Assembly: GCF_014526325.1 (NCBI RefSeq)
Contig: NZ_JACNMJ010000007.1
Span: forward strand, 1-64,000
Length of the DNA: 64,000 bases
Origin: Psychroserpens algicola
Lineage (GTDB): Bacteria > Bacteroidota > Bacteroidia > Flavobacteriales > Flavobacteriaceae
Reading direction: 5' to 3'
Below are positions 55,362 to 63,080 of the stretch, piece by piece. Position 1 is the stretch's first letter. Each line of letters opens with the position of its first letter. The notes under the pieces were generated by a model, which saw only the letters and a list, made by a program, of their open reading frames with translations, was not told the origin of the DNA and did not search any database. Both the position numbers and the translations under genes were made by a program.

Positions 55362-56003
55362 ATGAATTTTGAAACGTTTATAAAATCGGTATCAAAAATA
55401 AAAAATCTAAATCTTCCTGGCGAACACTCTCAATTTAAAATGTCTCCGCCGTTTCGTCGGGACCTAATAGATGAGAACAGAGAAAAGATGAAACATGCCA
55501 GAAAAGCAGGTGTTATGGCGTTGTTTTATCCCAATGTAAACGATGAAACGTATTTGATTTTAATTCTACGTAAAACCTACAAAGGTGTGCATTCAGCTCA
55601 AGTTGGATTTCCTGGTGGAAAGTTTGAAAACGATGATCCGCATCTAGAATATACAGCGCTACGTGAAACGCAAGAAGAAGTAGGTGTATCAATCAATACC
55701 ATTGAAGTTTTAAAACCAATGACACCCTTATACATTCCTCCAAGTAATTTTACAGTAGCCCCTTTTTTAGGAATTACGCATCAAACACCACAGTTTATAA
55801 AACAAGATGAAGAAGTTGAAGATTTGATAGAGGTCAGGCTAACCGATTTTATTAATGATGCCAATACTACAAGTGTCGAAGTGATGACGTCATATAAGAC
55901 TGAAATTGAAGTCCCAGCCTTTATGCTTAATGGTCATGTAGTTTGGGGCGCAACAGCCATGATGCTGAGTGAGTTAAAAGACTTGTTAAAAAAAGTGCTG
56001 TAA
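55362..56003 (+). CDS. CoA pyrophosphatase-type Nudix hydrolase
   Basis: 213 residues. The Nudix box runs from GFPGGKFENDDP to ALRETQEEVGV, with the NuCoA-type phrase LILRKTYKGVHSAQVGFPGGK just before it. Hydrolyses CoA or related dinucleotides to phosphopantetheine and ADP. Start MNFETFIKSVSKIKNL agrees with relatives, so the 5-base gap to the divergent gene is probably real. Confidence 0.9.
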   Translation: MNFETFIKSVSKIKNLNLPGEHSQFKMSPPFRRDLIDENREKMKHARKAGVMALFYPNVNDETYLILILRKTYKGVHSAQVGFPGGKFENDDPHLEYTALRETQEEVGVSINTIEVLKPMTPLYIPPSNFTVAPFLGITHQTPQFIKQDEEVEDLIEVRLTDFINDANTTSVEVMTSYKTEIEVPAFMLNGHVVWGATAMMLSELKDLLKKVL

Positions 56004-56051
56004 GTGTGAGTTTTTTGTAAGTTTGTTTTTCCTTCTAATAACTAACTTTTA

Positions 56052-56852
56052 ATGGGATTATTTAAAAGAAACCCTTTTGGGCATATACTTTTTGTAAAAA
56101 AATGGCTGATTAGAATTCTAGGTCTTTTAACACATCGAAGATTTAGAGGTTTTAACGAACTTCAAATTGAAGGGTCTGACATTATAAAAAACCTTCCTGA
56201 TACAAACGTTTTATTTATATCCAATCATCAAACGTATTTTGCTGATGTGATTGCTATGTTTCATGTGTTTAATGCAAGCCTTAGCGGACGACTGGATAAT
56301 ATCAAAAATGTTGGGTATTTATGGAATCCAAAGCTCAATATGTATTATGTGGCTGCAAAAGAAACGATGAAGTCTGGTTTAATTCCTAAGATATTTGCTT
56401 ACACAGGTTCCATAAGTATTGAACGTACATGGCGTTCTCAAGGGAAAGATGTTAACCGTCAAGTAAAAATGAGTGATATCACCAGTATAAAAAAAGCGCT
56501 TGATGATGGTTGGGTTGTTACATTTCCGCAAGGCACAACAACACCTTTCAAACCTATTAGAAAAGGGACGGCTCATATAATTAAACAATACAAACCAATC
56601 GTTGTACCAATTGTTATTGATGGGTTTAGACGATCGTTTGATAAAAAAGGCTTACGTGTAAAAAAGAAAAACGTATATCAAACTTTTGAAGTAAAAGCGC
56701 CTTTAGAGATTGATTATGAAAATGAATCTATCGCAGATATTGTTGAAAAAATCGAATTTGCAATAGAGCAACATCCATCCTTTTTAAAGGTCATACCTCA
56801 AGAAGAACTCGAGGAAAAAGAACGCCTCAATCGAGAACTTCGTGATTGGTAA
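56052..56852 (+). CDS. PlsC-type acyltransferase
   Basis: 266 residues: the acyltransferase H-x4-D motif is His59-QTYFA-Asp64, followed by FPQGTTTPF (the usual EGT reads QGT) and PIVVPIVIDGFRRSF. Expected to acylate lysophosphatidic acid or a related lipid at the inner membrane. The Glu to Gln change at motif III is unusual but known in some PlsC homologues. Probably an operon with the Nudix gene (48-bp gap). Confidence 0.88.
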   Translation: MGLFKRNPFGHILFVKKWLIRILGLLTHRRFRGFNELQIEGSDIIKNLPDTNVLFISNHQTYFADVIAMFHVFNASLSGRLDNIKNVGYLWNPKLNMYYVAAKETMKSGLIPKIFAYTGSISIERTWRSQGKDVNRQVKMSDITSIKKALDDGWVVTFPQGTTTPFKPIRKGTAHIIKQYKPIVVPIVIDGFRRSFDKKGLRVKKKNVYQTFEVKAPLEIDYENESIADIVEKIEFAIEQHPSFLKVIPQEELEEKERLNRELRDW

Positions 56853-56853
56853 A

Positions 56854-57336
56854 CTACTTTTTTAAATTAAGGTCTTTAGGAGTCTCTTCAGCAACGGTTT
56901 TGGATATTGCATGTGTTTTACTCACGGCATCAAACAAGAAAATCAATCCTATAAACAAGAAAAATTTAGACAGATCGAAGCTTAGTGAAAGTATGATGAG
57001 TACAACACCTATTGTGAACATCGTATTAGAATGTTCTGTATTATGTGTGTCTGTTGTGTCCTTAAATATATCCTTATAAAGTTCAATAACTTTAGAGTCA
57101 ATTAATTTATCATTTTGAAATAAGCTAACCGTTATAGTGCTGGCACTAAAACTTTGCTTAGATTCGATACGAAACGAGTGAACACTGTTGTTGATAGGTA
57201 AATCAAACGAATGAACGCGTTTACCTAAAGATAGCTTCTTTGATAAAACAGAGCCATTTACTGTGACAGATTCAATACCTAGCCAGTTCACGTCATAGCT
57301 TATAATTTGCTCTTCAATATTGAATGTTGCATTCAT
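56854..57336 (-). CDS. Hypothetical membrane protein of the second ECF sigma unit
   Basis: 160 residues: a strand-rich N-terminal part (NATFNIEEQIISYDVNWLGIE) then two membrane helices (MFTIGVVLIILSLSFDLSK, FFLFIGLIFLFDAVS). Follows the putative anti-sigma gene with a 2-bp gap; convergent with the PlsC gene, 1 bp apart. Not recognised; membership in the sigma unit is the only clue. Confidence 0.7.
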   Translation of the reverse strand: MNATFNIEEQIISYDVNWLGIESVTVNGSVLSKKLSLGKRVHSFDLPINNSVHSFRIESKQSFSASTITVSLFQNDKLIDSKVIELYKDIFKDTTDTHNTEHSNTMFTIGVVLIILSLSFDLSKFFLFIGLIFLFDAVSKTHAISKTVAEETPKDLNLKK

Positions 57337-57338
57337 CG

Positions 57339-57977
57339 TTATGCTTCGTATTTTTTAAGTTCCTTATAGTTTTTGTTAAGTCTGCGTAACAGAATACCAT
57401 AAATAATGCGGTAAAACAACCAAAATAAAAAGATAAGAACCACTGTGAATACAATCATAAATACAGTTGCCAGAAACATTTGTTTATCAGAAAACTTAGC
57501 AAACTGAGTAGAGATTTCAGGGTTTTCATAAACCATATAATACAGTCCAAACGACATCGATAAAAACACAGCTACTAGATTATAAATCACATAATATTTG
57601 ATGATTTTTCTGGTTTTTAAAATGTTCTTTAAAAGCGTTTTCGCATTATCAGTAACAGAAATCGATTTGTAAGATTTATATAATAAGTACACAAACAAGA
57701 TGACAATCGAATAACTAAAAATAGTTAGCCCTAATACTACAGTGCCATTTCCATACATGGCTTCGAGTTCGGCTCGATAATCGTCTGAAGCAAAATAAGG
57801 ATAGCTATTTACTAGGACCCAAAATATAAGCTCTGCAATACTTATGTAAAATAATGTTTTAACGATGGAAGATGATTTCTTATGCATCATAGGATAAATC
57901 TCCTTGCTGGATAATTGGACCTCTTCTCTCGAACCACCAGACTGCCAGTCTTTTTTTAATAATTCTAATTCATCCAT
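57339..57977 (-). CDS. Membrane protein next to ECF sigma factor, probable anti-sigma partner
   Basis: 212 residues: soluble start (DELELLKKDWQSGGSREEVQL) and about four membrane helices (SIVKTLFYISIAELIFWVL, VVLGLTIFSYSIVILFVYLL, IIKYYVIYNLVAVFLSMSF, FLATVFMIVFTVVLIFLFWL). In Flavobacteriia this protein follows SigW-like ECF genes; a role as anti-sigma factor is inferred from position and topology, not from a known domain. Confidence 0.72.
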   Translation of the reverse strand: MDELELLKKDWQSGGSREEVQLSSKEIYPMMHKKSSSIVKTLFYISIAELIFWVLVNSYPYFASDDYRAELEAMYGNGTVVLGLTIFSYSIVILFVYLLYKSYKSISVTDNAKTLLKNILKTRKIIKYYVIYNLVAVFLSMSFGLYYMVYENPEISTQFAKFSDKQMFLATVFMIVFTVVLIFLFWLFYRIIYGILLRRLNKNYKELKKYEA

Positions 57978-57981
57978 AGGT

Positions 57982-58476
57982 TTACGGATTTAATATTGTT
58001 TTTAATTTTTTCTTTACCCTATTCATTTTTACACGAGCATTAACTTCAGTAATACCAAGGGTTTCGCTTATTTCGCTATAATTCTTGTCTTCTAAATATA
58101 AAAACACCAAAGCTTTTTCAATATCATTCAACTGGTGTACCGCTTTGTACAGTAATTTGAGTTGTTGCTCTTCAGTATCGTCATAATCTTCAGACTTAAT
58201 TTTAAATGAAACACTCTCAAATTCTTGTGTTCTGATGCTGCGTTTTGATTTTCTGTATAATGTAATTGCGGTATTTAAACCTACACGATACATCCAGGTG
58301 CTAAACTTAGCATCACCTCGAAATTTTGGATATGCTTTCCATAATTGTATGGTTATCTCTTGAAACAAATCATTATGCGCATCCTGATTATTGGTATATA
58401 ATCTACAGACCTTATGCACAATGTTTTGATGCTTCTCAAGCAATTCGACAAAACTATGTTCGAGTTCTTTATTCAA
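57982..58476 (-). CDS. ECF sigma factor (SigW-like)
   Basis: 164 residues: region 2 NIVHKVCRLYTNNQDAHNDLFQ and FSTWMYRVGLNTAITLYRK; region 4 LNDIEKALVFLYLEDKNYSEISETLGITEVNARVKMNRVKKKL. Second ECF sigma of the window; it lacks a FecR/TonB partner and instead precedes two membrane proteins in one operon. Confidence 0.92.
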   Translation of the reverse strand: MNKELEHSFVELLEKHQNIVHKVCRLYTNNQDAHNDLFQEITIQLWKAYPKFRGDAKFSTWMYRVGLNTAITLYRKSKRSIRTQEFESVSFKIKSEDYDDTEEQQLKLLYKAVHQLNDIEKALVFLYLEDKNYSEISETLGITEVNARVKMNRVKKKLKTILNP

Positions 58477-58576
58477 TGTTTTGATTAGTTAGTTGCCTAT
58501 AAGTAGCATTATAATTTAAAATGTTACACTGCTATAAAATTTAATTCAAAAATACAGTTAAAAGCACTGTAAGTCG

Positions 58577-58584
58577 TATTTTTG
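58577..58584 (+). promoter_or_regulatory. ndh -7 element
   Basis: TATTTTTG, a TAnnTTTG match, 27 bases before the ATG. No TTG at usual spacing. Confidence 0.45.
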
Positions 58585-58611
58585 TAATTATCATATTAAG
58601 CGGCTTTCTAT

Positions 58612-59883
58612 ATGAATATTCCTGAACCTAATGTCCCAAGAATTGTTATTATTGGCGGCGGATTTGCAGGTGTGAATTTAGCAAAATCACTGGCAAACAG
58701 CAACTTGCAGATTGTTTTGCTCGATAAGCACAACTATCATACATTTCAACCCTTACTCTATCAGGTATCAAGCTCAGGTTTAGAACCCGACTCCATTGCC
58801 TATCCGCTTAGAAAAATACTAAAAAAGCATAAAAATTCTTTTTTTAGAATGGCAGATGTCGAACAAATCGATGCCACACATAATCAAATCACTACTAGTA
58901 TTGGTAAACTGCATTATGATTATCTAGTCATTGCAACCGGAACTACAACCAATTTTTTCGGAAACGCATCCATAGAAGCCAATAGTATGCCTATGAAAAG
59001 TGTGCCTCAGGCGCTTAATATCAGAAGTCTTATCCTTCAAAATTTTGAAAAAGCTGCCATTGCTAATTCTGAAGAAGCCCGAAAAGCCTACCTTAATTTT
59101 GTTATAGTTGGAGGAGGACCAACAGGTGTTGAATTGGCTGGAGCCATTGCAGAACTTAAAAACCATATCTTACCCAGAGAGTACCATGATTTAAATAGTG
59201 AGCATATGCAAATTCATCTTTTAGAAGGAGCAGACCGCGTACTTCCTCCTATGAGTAAGCATGCTTCAACAAAAGCAGAAGCTTTCCTCAAAAGCCTTGG
59301 TGTTAAGATACATACTAATGTGTTTGTTAAAAATTATGATGGAATAGAGGTGACGACCAATTCTGATTTGGTGCTAAAAACGGAAACCGTAATCTGGGCT
59401 GCAGGCGTTACTGGTGCACCAATTAATGGGCTTAATCCCGATTCTATTAAAGATAAAACCAATAGATATATCGTCAACCGATGTAATCAGGTTAAGGGCT
59501 ATGATACCATTTTTGCTATTGGTGATATTGCTTATATGGCAACCGAAAATTTTCCTAACGGACATCCTCAGGTAGCACAACCTGCCATACAACAGGGTAA
59601 ACTTCTAGGGAAAAACCTCATACGAATGACTACAAACCAGACGCCTAAACCTTTTACATATCACGATAAAGGTTCTATGGCAACTATTGGTCGCAATAAA
59701 GCCGTTGTCGATTTAAAACATTTTAAATTTGGAGGCTTTTTTGCTTGGTTCATTTGGATGTTTATTCACCTAATGTCGCTCGTTGGCTTTCGAAATCGTG
59801 TGATTGTCTTTTTCAACTGGACCTATAACTACATTAATTTTGATAAAGCTGCCCGACTTATTATTAGGCCTTTTAAAAAATAG
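58612..59883 (+). CDS. ndh: Type II NADH:quinone dehydrogenase
   Basis: 423 residues: FAD motif VIIGGGFAGVNLAKSL, quinone-site phrase NYHTFQPLLYQVSSSGLEP, NADH motif VIVGGGPTGVELAGAIAEL and IFAIGDIAYM. The C terminus (WFIWMFIHLMSLVGF) is a membrane-anchoring amphipathic stretch. Oxidises NADH and reduces menaquinone without pumping protons. Confidence 0.93.
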   Translation: MNIPEPNVPRIVIIGGGFAGVNLAKSLANSNLQIVLLDKHNYHTFQPLLYQVSSSGLEPDSIAYPLRKILKKHKNSFFRMADVEQIDATHNQITTSIGKLHYDYLVIATGTTTNFFGNASIEANSMPMKSVPQALNIRSLILQNFEKAAIANSEEARKAYLNFVIVGGGPTGVELAGAIAELKNHILPREYHDLNSEHMQIHLLEGADRVLPPMSKHASTKAEAFLKSLGVKIHTNVFVKNYDGIEVTTNSDLVLKTETVIWAAGVTGAPINGLNPDSIKDKTNRYIVNRCNQVKGYDTIFAIGDIAYMATENFPNGHPQVAQPAIQQGKLLGKNLIRMTTNQTPKPFTYHDKGSMATIGRNKAVVDLKHFKFGGFFAWFIWMFIHLMSLVGFRNRVIVFFNWTYNYINFDKAARLIIRPFKK

Positions 59884-59985
59884 GTTTTGGGCGTTTCCTT
59901 CCGCTGCGCTTCAGGCCAGGCTGTACACTATATCTTTTGTGAACTTTCAGTAGTCACAAAAGGATGCCGTTTCCATCCTTAACGC
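59884..59985. repeat. Palindromic intergenic element between ndh and yhhN-like gene
   Basis: GCGTT (59891-59895) and AACGC (59981-59985) form outer inverted ends; CTTTTGTGA (59934-59942) and TCACAAAAG (59954-59962) form a 9-bp inner hairpin. GC-rich compared with its surroundings. It fills the whole gap between two convergent genes and overlaps the final codons and stop of the minus-strand gene. It resembles an intergenic element I recall as common in Flavobacteriaceae, which I cannot verify here. Confidence 0.65.
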
Positions 59986-60659
59986 GATGTTTCGGCTAGC
60001 TTCAAAATTCCTAAAACAATCCCATATTGGGCTAAAGCATACGTAAGCATAATACTAATGTCTGAATAAGCTAATGGTGCATAAAATTTATTCAATGCCA
60101 GAATACTATCCGAAATCATAAATAAAAGGGCACCAAAAAATACAAGCAAGTAACTCCATTTAGGTACAGCTCCTTTGCGTAATAAAGCTGTAGTAGACAT
60201 ACTCAAAATAGCAATCATATACACTATTACTGGGAGTAACATATCTTTTAAACCATCTTTTAACAGGTAAAACAAACCCAAGGCATATAGTAACAAAATA
60301 ATGATGAAAGTCAACGGGTTTACTGCCTTATTTCGATGTTTTAAGAAGGCGAATATATACATGATATGTGCTATTAAAAAAGCTACAAGTCCCAACATAA
60401 AGTAATGAGGAGAGTGATTTACAAACATGAGTAAAATATCACCTGCTAAAGAACATATAAGCGCTAAAGCAACCAGATATCGTAACACTGGCTTAATTGT
60501 TTTGCTTTGTATCCAAAAAAAGATTAGTAACGATAGTACAATAGCTGGTTTAGAAAAGTAATGTAGGTGTTCTAAAGCTGCTAAAGAACCACAAATCAGT
60601 TCTGCAATCACTAAAATAAAAAAGAGTACACTGAATGTTTTTTCTGAAGCGTTGAGCAT
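59979..60659 (-). CDS. YhhN/TMEM86-family (lysoplasmalogenase-like) membrane protein
   Basis: 226 residues with about eight membrane helices. Family motifs: HYFSKPAIVLSLLIFFW, ALICSLAGDILLMF, FLIAHIMYIFAFL and LFMISDSILALNKF. Relatives hydrolyse the vinyl ether of lysoplasmalogens. The last codons (AETSR) and stop come from the palindromic element downstream. Confidence 0.85.
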   Translation of the reverse strand: MLNASEKTFSVLFFILVIAELICGSLAALEHLHYFSKPAIVLSLLIFFWIQSKTIKPVLRYLVALALICSLAGDILLMFVNHSPHYFMLGLVAFLIAHIMYIFAFLKHRNKAVNPLTFIIILLLYALGLFYLLKDGLKDMLLPVIVYMIAILSMSTTALLRKGAVPKWSYLLVFFGALLFMISDSILALNKFYAPLAYSDISIMLTYALAQYGIVLGILKLAETSR

Positions 60660-60686
60660 AATTCATGAGGTTTTTTCAAAAATATG

Positions 60687-60718
60687 CAATTCGGTAATGA
60701 TTTTTGACAATTCGGTAA
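60687..60718 (+). promoter_or_regulatory. Paired 11-bp direct repeats upstream of the TonB receptor
   Basis: CAATTCGGTAA occurs at 60687-60697 and 60708-60718, exactly 21 bp apart (two helix turns), in the region between the divergent YhhN and TonB-receptor genes. Two half-sites at this spacing suit a dimer such as a LytTR regulator; inference only. Confidence 0.5.
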
Positions 60719-60790
60719 AATAGAATTTCAGAAGCATCACATCTTACGCATCTTTGACCTATCAAAAAACGAACAGTTAATTCATCAACC

Positions 60791-63025
60791 ATGACACATC
60801 TATTACAATACACATCAATGACGACTAAAAAGCGTCTCTTAAGCTCCCTTTTTAGAAAAGCAAACCTTAAAAAACTGAAGGTTCTAACCACCATTCTTAT
60901 CTTTTTGGTTTCGACACTTGCGTTTGCTCAAACTACAATTAGAGGTAAAGTCACCGATACTAAAGGGCAGGCTATTATTGGAGCAAATGTGTATCTCGAT
61001 GGTACCTATGATGGTGATACTACAGACGAGAATGGAGACTTTGATTTTTCCACCGAAGAAACAGGAACACAAGCCTTAATCATTTCCTATTTGTCTTACG
61101 AAACTAAAACTATGGTAGGCGATGTGTCAACGTTTTACAATCTTCAAATCAAATTAAAAGAAGATATGGAAGCTTTAGATGCTGTAGTTATCTCAGCTGG
61201 AACTTTTGAAGCTAATGACAATAGTAAGGTGTCTGTTTTAAATTCTTTAGATGTAGTGACAACAGCAAGTGCCTTAGGTGATTTTGTTGGTGCTTTGCAA
61301 ACACTGCCAGGAACTTCAACAGTTGCCGAAGATGGCCGACTGTTTGTTAGAGGTGGAGATGCAAATGAAGCACAAATATTTATTGATGGTATTCGCGTGT
61401 TTACGCCGTATTCGCCTACGACGAATAATATTCCGACACGCGGACGCTATTCGCCATTTCTCTTTGATGGCATCACTTTTTCAACGGGTGGTTACTCTGC
61501 CGAATATGGTAATGCACTTTCAAGTGTGCTGCTTTTAAATACGATTGATGAGCCTGATCAAAACAAAACCGATATTGGGATTATGACTGTTGGTGGTAGT
61601 TTGGGACATACAAAAAAATGGGACAAAACATCTTTAAGTGTTAATGCGTCTTACATCAATTTAGCGCCTTACTTAGCTGTGTTTTCAGATCGTAACGATT
61701 GGCATAAGCCTTACGAAGGTGCACAAGGAGAAGCGGTATTCCGTCAGAAATTCACAAATGGAATGCTTAAGTTTTATGCAGCTTTTGATATTTCTAATTT
61801 CGACTTAACACAAGAGGATATTAATATTTCAGAGGGTGTGCGATTTAAGCTAAACAATAAAAACTTTTATGCAAATACATCCTATAAAGGTGTATTGGGT
61901 AATGGCTGGTCTCTACATTCAGGATTGAGTTATACCATTGCGAAAACGGATATAAATGTCATCGACAACGCTATTGAAGATGATGAAAATTCGGCGCACA
62001 TCAAGTTGAAATTAAAAAAACGGTTTAATAGCCGATTTAAATTGAGTTTTGGTGCAGAGCATTTTGTAACTAAATTTGATGAATCATTTGCTACTGAAGG
62101 TTTTAATGCAGCATACGGATTTACAAATAATAATACTGCTGCTTTCGCTGAGTCTGATATTGTATTTAGTAAAGATTTAGCACTTAAACTAGGTGTTAGA
62201 GCGGATAACTATGTACTTTCAGATGAATTTAAAATTTCACCTCGAGTTTCTCTAGCTTATAAAACGTCAAAAAACGGACAACTTTCACTGGCTTACGGAA
62301 ATTTTTATCAGAACGCTAATAATAACATTTTGAAGTTCAATTCTGATGTGAGAACACAAAGCACAAAGCACTACATTATGAACTATCAGCATGTCTCTGA
62401 CGGACGCATATTTAGAGCTGAGGTATACAGAAAAGACTATGATAATTTAGTCAAGTTTGATACTCAAATGGAAAGTTTTAATTCTAATTATGATAATTCA
62501 GGTTCTGGTTTTGCTCAAGGCTTCGATATGTTTTGGAGAGATAATAAAAGCATTAAAAATGTCGATTACTGGTTGAGTTATTCATTTTTGGATACCGAGC
62601 GTGATTATCGTAATTATCCAACAGCTGCACAGCCTAATTTTGCAAACACACATAATTTGTCAGCTGTTGCAAAATACTGGATAGATGATTTAAAAAGTCA
62701 GGTAGGGTTTTCATATACTTTCGCCTCTGGAAGACCTTATGATAATCCAAATACTAATGAGTTTCTTGGTGAAATGACAAAAAGTTACAATAGTATTAGT
62801 CTTAACTGGGCGTATCTAATCAGTCAACAAAAGATTTTATACCTTTCTGTAAACAATGTTTTAGGGTTTAGAAATGTTAATGGGTATCAGTATGCAAATA
62901 CTCCTGATGCCAGTGGGAATTTTAATCGACGCACATTACGACCAGCAGCAGATCAATTCTTTTTTGTTGGATTCTTTTGGACAATCAGTGATAATGGTAC
63001 AGATAACCAGTTAGATAACCTGTAA
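60791..63025 (+). CDS. TonB-dependent receptor with carboxypeptidase-like domain
   Basis: 744 residues. A basic N terminus precedes a signal sequence (VLTTILIFLVSTLAFAQ), then a carboxypeptidase-regulatory-like domain (IRGKVTDTKGQAIIGANVYL, DENGDFDFST), a plug (ALQTLPGTSTVAEDGRLFVRGGDANEAQIFIDG) and a barrel ending FFVGFFWTI. The unusually long n-region could be shortened if ATG 60818 is the start. Outer-membrane importer; substrate unknown. Not an STN type, so not sigma-linked. Confidence 0.9.
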   Translation: MTHLLQYTSMTTKKRLLSSLFRKANLKKLKVLTTILIFLVSTLAFAQTTIRGKVTDTKGQAIIGANVYLDGTYDGDTTDENGDFDFSTEETGTQALIISYLSYETKTMVGDVSTFYNLQIKLKEDMEALDAVVISAGTFEANDNSKVSVLNSLDVVTTASALGDFVGALQTLPGTSTVAEDGRLFVRGGDANEAQIFIDGIRVFTPYSPTTNNIPTRGRYSPFLFDGITFSTGGYSAEYGNALSSVLLLNTIDEPDQNKTDIGIMTVGGSLGHTKKWDKTSLSVNASYINLAPYLAVFSDRNDWHKPYEGAQGEAVFRQKFTNGMLKFYAAFDISNFDLTQEDINISEGVRFKLNNKNFYANTSYKGVLGNGWSLHSGLSYTIAKTDINVIDNAIEDDENSAHIKLKLKKRFNSRFKLSFGAEHFVTKFDESFATEGFNAAYGFTNNNTAAFAESDIVFSKDLALKLGVRADNYVLSDEFKISPRVSLAYKTSKNGQLSLAYGNFYQNANNNILKFNSDVRTQSTKHYIMNYQHVSDGRIFRAEVYRKDYDNLVKFDTQMESFNSNYDNSGSGFAQGFDMFWRDNKSIKNVDYWLSYSFLDTERDYRNYPTAAQPNFANTHNLSAVAKYWIDDLKSQVGFSYTFASGRPYDNPNTNEFLGEMTKSYNSISLNWAYLISQQKILYLSVNNVLGFRNVNGYQYANTPDASGNFNRRTLRPAADQFFFVGFFWTISDNGTDNQLDNL

Positions 63026-63030
63026 ATAGA

Positions 63031-63080
63031 AAACGAGTAGTGATTTGAGTTTTAAATCCAAATCACTACTCATTTATTTT
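63031..63080. terminator. Bidirectional terminator
   Basis: GAGTAGTGATTT (63035-63046) pairs with AAATCACTACTC (63060-63071), followed by T-rich sequence, between convergent genes. Confidence 0.85.
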
